Part shown: piece after piece, positions 60,388 through 64,000 of the stretch
Numbering within the stretch: the stretch's first letter is position 1
How the letters are laid out: the number at the start of each line of letters is the position of its first letter
From: CAZLIC01 sp964559535
Lineage (GTDB): Bacteria; Pseudomonadota; Alphaproteobacteria; Rhodobacterales; Rhodobacteraceae
DNA length: 64,000 bases
NCBI GenBank assembly: GCA_964559535.1
Contig: CAZLIC010000010.1
Coordinates: forward strand, 1 to 64,000
Direction of reading: 5' to 3'
Position numbers and translations under genes: made by a program
The notes under the pieces: generated by a model
Seen by the model: only the letters and a program-made list of their open reading frames with translations
What the model was told of the DNA's origin: nothing
The model's database searches: none

Positions 60388-62292
60388 ATGGCGTTTGACG
60401 GCAACATCCTCAGCGTGGCGGAAATTGCCACCTTTACCTCGGGCACGTTCATCGACAGCTTCACCATCTCCGGGGCGGATGTGGACATGGTCCGCATCGA
60501 ACTGGTCGCCGGCAACACCTACCAGATCGACGAGGACAACCTAGGGTCGGGCGACGCATTCCTGCGCATCTTCGATGTCTTCGGCAACGAGGTGCGGGCG
60601 GTCGACGACGGCGCCTTTGGCAGCGACGACGTGGTCCTTGGGCAAAGCCCCTATGCGGTGTTCATGCCGAACTACTCGGGCACCTACTATGTCGCGCTCA
60701 GCTCCACCTACCTGCGCGACTATGATCCGACCACGACGGCAGGCCGGATCTTGCCCGAGAACCCGTCCGCCACGTTTTCGGGCGACTTGCGGATCACCGA
60801 CCTGGGCAGCAACCTGACGTTCCCCGGCGCAAACGCCATCGGCCCTAGCGGGCTGACGGCCGAAGGTGTGAACGACGAAACCGATGTCTTCCGCGAGGAC
60901 GACGGCAGCCTGCGCGTTCAGTATGCCGGGGTCATGGAGTTCACGCAGGACGTCGATGTCGGGCGCATCGATCTGGCCAAGGGCGACTGGATCGTGGTCG
61001 ATGTGAACGGGCTTGAAGGCAACGGCACTGTCCTGCGGATCTTCACTTCGGCAGGCACGCAGATCGGGTTCGACAGCGGTACTGGGACCGCCAATGATGC
61101 CGAGTTGACTTTCATCGCCCCGACAACCGGTACCTTCAATGTGGCCATTTCGGGCACCGGGAACACCGCCTACAACATCGTGGACGGCACGGGCACGGCT
61201 GCGGGGGCAATCGGTGCCTACGAGGTGATCGTCCACCGCAACCCGACGCAGGTCGGCACGAGCATACCGAACGCCTTCACCGGCAGCGCGGCGGACAACT
61301 ACATCGTGTCGCTGTCGGCAAACGATACGATCAACGGCAACGACGGCAACGACACGCTGGCGGGTGGCGACGACCAGGACAGCATTTCGGGTGGCCGCGG
61401 GCTTGACGTGCTGTACGGCGAACACGGCAACGACACGCTGCGGGGCGACGACGGGTCGGACGTGCTGTCGGGCAGCGTCGGCGACGACTTTCTGGATGGT
61501 GGCAAGGGCGCCGACAGCCTAAGCGGCGGCGTCGGCAACGACAGCCTGCTGGGTGGCGGCGGCAACGCAGGCGATACGCTGAACGGAGAAAACGGCGCTG
61601 ACACCCTGGATGGCGGAGGCGGCAATGACAGTCTGGGCGGCGGCCTGGGCAATGACAGCATGATCGGCGGCAGGGGCAACGACACGATGCTGGGGTCGTC
61701 GGACAGCGACACGCTGCTGGGTGGTGCGGGCGATGACAGCCTTAACGGCGAATTCGGTGATGACAGCCTGGCGGCCGACAGTGGCAACGATTTCCTGCTG
61801 GGCGGCGCGGGCAATGACACCCTCGATGGCGGCGCCGACAATGACAGCATGTTCGGCTCGACCAATGACGATCTCATGTTGGGCGGACGTGGCGCAGACT
61901 CGATGGACGGCGGCGTTGACAACGACAGCCTGTCGGGCGGCGATGACAATGACACGCTGGGCGGGAACACGGGCAACGACACGCTGAACGGCGGGCAGGG
62001 GGCGGATGCGTTTGTCTTTTTGTCCACCGTCGGCGGCGTCGATGTTGTCGAGGATTTCACCCTTGCCAGCGACCGCATCGACCTGTCCGATATCTTTGCC
62101 GCCACCGGATCGGTCGTCACCGGCGCGAACCTGGCGCTGTTCGTGCAGGTCACGCCCGCCGGGGCGGGGGCCGATACCTTTCTGGCCATCGATGCCAACG
62201 GGTCGATCGGCGGGCTGTCCTTCACCATCGTCGCGCAGGTGACCGGGGTGACGACGACCGAGTTGTTCGATTTCGCGAACTTCATCGTCTGA
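60388..62292 (+). CDS. RTX protein with PPC-like N-terminal domains
   Basis: The 634-residue protein has two PPC-like beta-sandwich domains (about residues 25-110 and 190-290, with the YQIDEDN, LRIFDVFGNEV and GTYYVAL signatures). They are followed by about 240 residues of RTX nonapeptides and a C-terminal about 90-residue type I secretion-type region. There is no signal peptide. The ATG follows AAGGA by seven bases. It is a close paralogue of the next gene, and no exporter is nearby. Confidence 0.87.
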   Translation: MAFDGNILSVAEIATFTSGTFIDSFTISGADVDMVRIELVAGNTYQIDEDNLGSGDAFLRIFDVFGNEVRAVDDGAFGSDDVVLGQSPYAVFMPNYSGTYYVALSSTYLRDYDPTTTAGRILPENPSATFSGDLRITDLGSNLTFPGANAIGPSGLTAEGVNDETDVFREDDGSLRVQYAGVMEFTQDVDVGRIDLAKGDWIVVDVNGLEGNGTVLRIFTSAGTQIGFDSGTGTANDAELTFIAPTTGTFNVAISGTGNTAYNIVDGTGTAAGAIGAYEVIVHRNPTQVGTSIPNAFTGSAADNYIVSLSANDTINGNDGNDTLAGGDDQDSISGGRGLDVLYGEHGNDTLRGDDGSDVLSGSVGDDFLDGGKGADSLSGGVGNDSLLGGGGNAGDTLNGENGADTLDGGGGNDSLGGGLGNDSMIGGRGNDTMLGSSDSDTLLGGAGDDSLNGEFGDDSLAADSGNDFLLGGAGNDTLDGGADNDSMFGSTNDDLMLGGRGADSMDGGVDNDSLSGGDDNDTLGGNTGNDTLNGGQGADAFVFLSTVGGVDVVEDFTLASDRIDLSDIFAATGSVVTGANLALFVQVTPAGAGADTFLAIDANGSIGGLSFTIVAQVTGVTTTELFDFANFIV

Positions 62293-62390
62293 CGCGGGCG
62301 GGCGCAGCCGGGGTGGCTATGCCAAAGAGAGGTCGACGCCACGCGGTGGTTTTGGCATCCTGAGGTTGATTGAAACGAAGGGGCATTGCG

Positions 62391-64000
62391 ATGGCTATAG
62401 AAGGCGACACAATTTCCACCTCTGACATCCGGGTGGTCGGGAGCAACCCGCTTGTCGAGACGTTTACGCTGAACGGTGCCGAGGTCGACATGATGTCGGT
62501 CCAGCTGGTCGGCTGGGTAACCTACATCATCGACGTCGACGGCGGCAACGACAGCTATCTGCGCGTGTTCGACACGTTCGGCAACGAAGTCTATGCCCAG
62601 GACGACGGTGGTGCGCCGGGGGATCCGGCGGGCACAGCGCCCTTTGCCGATTTCTACGCATCCTACACAGGCACCTACTACATCGCCTTCTCGCTGTTCC
62701 CGCTTACCGACTATGACCCGTTCATCGGGGTGGACCCCGGCGCGATCATCAACCCGCCGCCACCGCTTGCTTCGACCGTGTCGGTCGACAGCGAGGGGTT
62801 TCCGTTCTTCAGCATCGTCGGGTCTATCCGGGCGCTGGCAACGGACGTCCGGTGGGACCATTCCGACATGCTGTCCGACGCCGACGGTCGGGTGCGGATC
62901 GAGCATACGGGGTTCAACACTGTGGAAAACGGCGGCGAGGTCGCGATGGCCCGCTATGACCTGCGCAAGGGCGACCGGTTCGTGATCGACGTGAACGGAA
63001 CGCTGAACTCGAACACCAGCTTCGACCTTGATTCGGTTCTGCGCGTGTTTGGCGAGACGGGGACAGAGCTTGCCTTCGACGACGGCGCAGGCGGGCAGGA
63101 GGATGCCGAACTGGTGTTCGATGCACCCTACACCGGTGCGTTCTTCGTAGGCATCAGCGGGCAGGGCAACGGCACCTACGACGCGCTGGCCGGCAGCGGA
63201 ACTGTCAATGTGTTCGGCGGCCAGTTCAATGTCATCATCCACCTGAACCCTACGATCCTGGGTACATCGGGGGCACAGGTGCTGGATGGGACCGACGGCG
63301 ACGACTATGCCGTGCTGCTGGCGGGCGATGACACATCGGCCGGCGGGGCGGGCAAGGACACGCTGGCAGGTGGCGACGGCGGCGACAGCCTGCGCGGCGG
63401 CATCGGGCAGGACTATCTTTACGGCGAGGCGAACGAGGATCGGCTGTTCGGCGACAAGGACAGCGACATCCTGTTGGGCGGTCTGGGCGAAGACAGCCTG
63501 TACGGCGGCCGCGGCGAAGACCACCTGGAAGGGGAAGGCGACAGGGACACGCTGGAAGGCGGCGACGGCAACGACACGCTGAACGGCGGGGCAGAGCGTG
63601 ACGAGATGTATGGCGGGCGCGGCAACGACCGGCTGAACGGCCAATCCGACAACGACAGGATGTTCGGCGGCGAGGGAAACGACCAACTGTTCGGTGACTT
63701 TGCCAAGGACACGCTGGACGGCGGCGCAGGAAATGACACGCTGCAGGGCGGCCAGATTTCCGACGTGCTGATCGGCGGTGCAGGTACCGATGTGCTGACC
63801 GGCGGGACCGATGATGACGACGTTTTCGTGTTCGCATCGCTGGACGGCAGCATCGACACCATCACAGACTTCCAGTCGGCCGTCGAGGACGAGGTGATCG
63901 ACCTGTCGGGCATCTTCGCGGCCACAGGCGCGGTGGTGACGGCAGGCAACCTGGGGCAGTTCATCCAGGTCTCGCCTGGGGCCGGGGGGGTGGGCACGCA
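62391..64000 (+). CDS. RTX protein with PPC-like N-terminal domains, 3' end missing
   Basis: The frame is open to the window end (536 codons seen). The product repeats the layout of its upstream neighbour: two PPC-like domains (about residues 25-120 and 185-300, with DSYLRVFDTFGNEV and GTYYIAFS), then RTX repeats to about residue 485, then the start of the secretion-type C-terminus. The ATG is preceded by GAAGGGG. The pair probably arose by tandem duplication and then diverged. Confidence 0.87.
   Translation, partial: MAIEGDTISTSDIRVVGSNPLVETFTLNGAEVDMMSVQLVGWVTYIIDVDGGNDSYLRVFDTFGNEVYAQDDGGAPGDPAGTAPFADFYASYTGTYYIAFSLFPLTDYDPFIGVDPGAIINPPPPLASTVSVDSEGFPFFSIVGSIRALATDVRWDHSDMLSDADGRVRIEHTGFNTVENGGEVAMARYDLRKGDRFVIDVNGTLNSNTSFDLDSVLRVFGETGTELAFDDGAGGQEDAELVFDAPYTGAFFVGISGQGNGTYDALAGSGTVNVFGGQFNVIIHLNPTILGTSGAQVLDGTDGDDYAVLLAGDDTSAGGAGKDTLAGGDGGDSLRGGIGQDYLYGEANEDRLFGDKDSDILLGGLGEDSLYGGRGEDHLEGEGDRDTLEGGDGNDTLNGGAERDEMYGGRGNDRLNGQSDNDRMFGGEGNDQLFGDFAKDTLDGGAGNDTLQGGQISDVLIGGAGTDVLTGGTDDDDVFVFASLDGSIDTITDFQSAVEDEVIDLSGIFAATGAVVTAGNLGQFIQVSPGAGGVGT

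Noticed and set aside
61299..63686. Minus-strand frame of about 795 codons opposite the RTX genes
   Set aside because: Low-complexity product from the complement of the RTX repeats; no start signal or domain.

Overview
The window is a gene-dense stretch of a high-GC alphaproteobacterial chromosome, most likely from the order Rhodobacterales (Rhodobacter/Paracoccus-type). Evidence for this is the tolA-tolB-pal-cpoB-tilS-ftsH order, a SAM-II (SAM_alpha) riboswitch on metZ, a DUF1467 gene next to methylmalonyl-CoA epimerase, GTG/TTG starts, many 4-base ATGA/GTGA overlaps, and interspersed CCGGGGG/CCCCCGG hairpins. No gap between genes exceeds 300 bases. I see no rRNA, CRISPR array, prophage or integrative element. 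The only mobile unit is a REP-palindrome/RAYT module.

Layout. 1-9889: the Tol-Pal envelope cluster, tilS, ftsH (with a heat-shock-like promoter), a MOSC protein, and the one-carbon folate pair fhs-folD. 9890-20640: an intergenic repeat, pdeM, an output-less receiver protein, mce-DUF1467, an RTX protein, small transport and redox genes, hemB and mfd. 20641-24112: tRNA-Asp, a TerB-like protein, an unusual tRNA-Tyr, rpe-gph-ddaH, and a long perfect palindrome. 24125-26677: an operon that looks like a split sulfide/persulfide detoxification (Blh-type) system, behind an FNR-like site. 26684-30820: a sugar-acid cluster (UxaA-type dehydratase, GntR regulator, TIM-barrel protein, ribokinase) with a palindromic operator on the regulator's start codon. 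30786-38646: EcsC, GNAT, flavin reductase, xseA, purD, lysC, and a divergent TetR/membrane-protein pair with two operator-like repeats. 38735-45198: ptsP, the REP-RAYT-REP module, apt, a sterol-desaturase-like protein, an M15 peptidase and MTA phosphorylase. 45268-54117: an unusual repeat/membrane protein, alkB-type monooxygenase, lysoplasmalogenase, ftsY-DMT-yciB-GNAT, GST and a hydrolase. 54228-64000: promoter, SAM-II riboswitch and terminator on metZ, a Crp/Fnr regulator with a DUF2892 protein, three tandem perfect palindromes, mmsA with a divergent LysR regulator, two small coiled-coil proteins opposite a CBS protein, and two tandem paralogous RTX proteins, the last cut by the window edge.

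Pathway links: mtnP and apt together recover adenine from methylthioadenosine, while metZ is under SAM control; fhs and folD feed one-carbon units; mce and mmsA both belong to propionate/valine-type metabolism. Most genes are housekeeping genes. The less ordinary items are the REPtron, the odd tRNA-Tyr, the palindromic elements, the 533-aa repeat/membrane protein, and the RTX and coiled-coil/CBS neighbourhood at the right end. I did not find one clear, wholly undescribed system.
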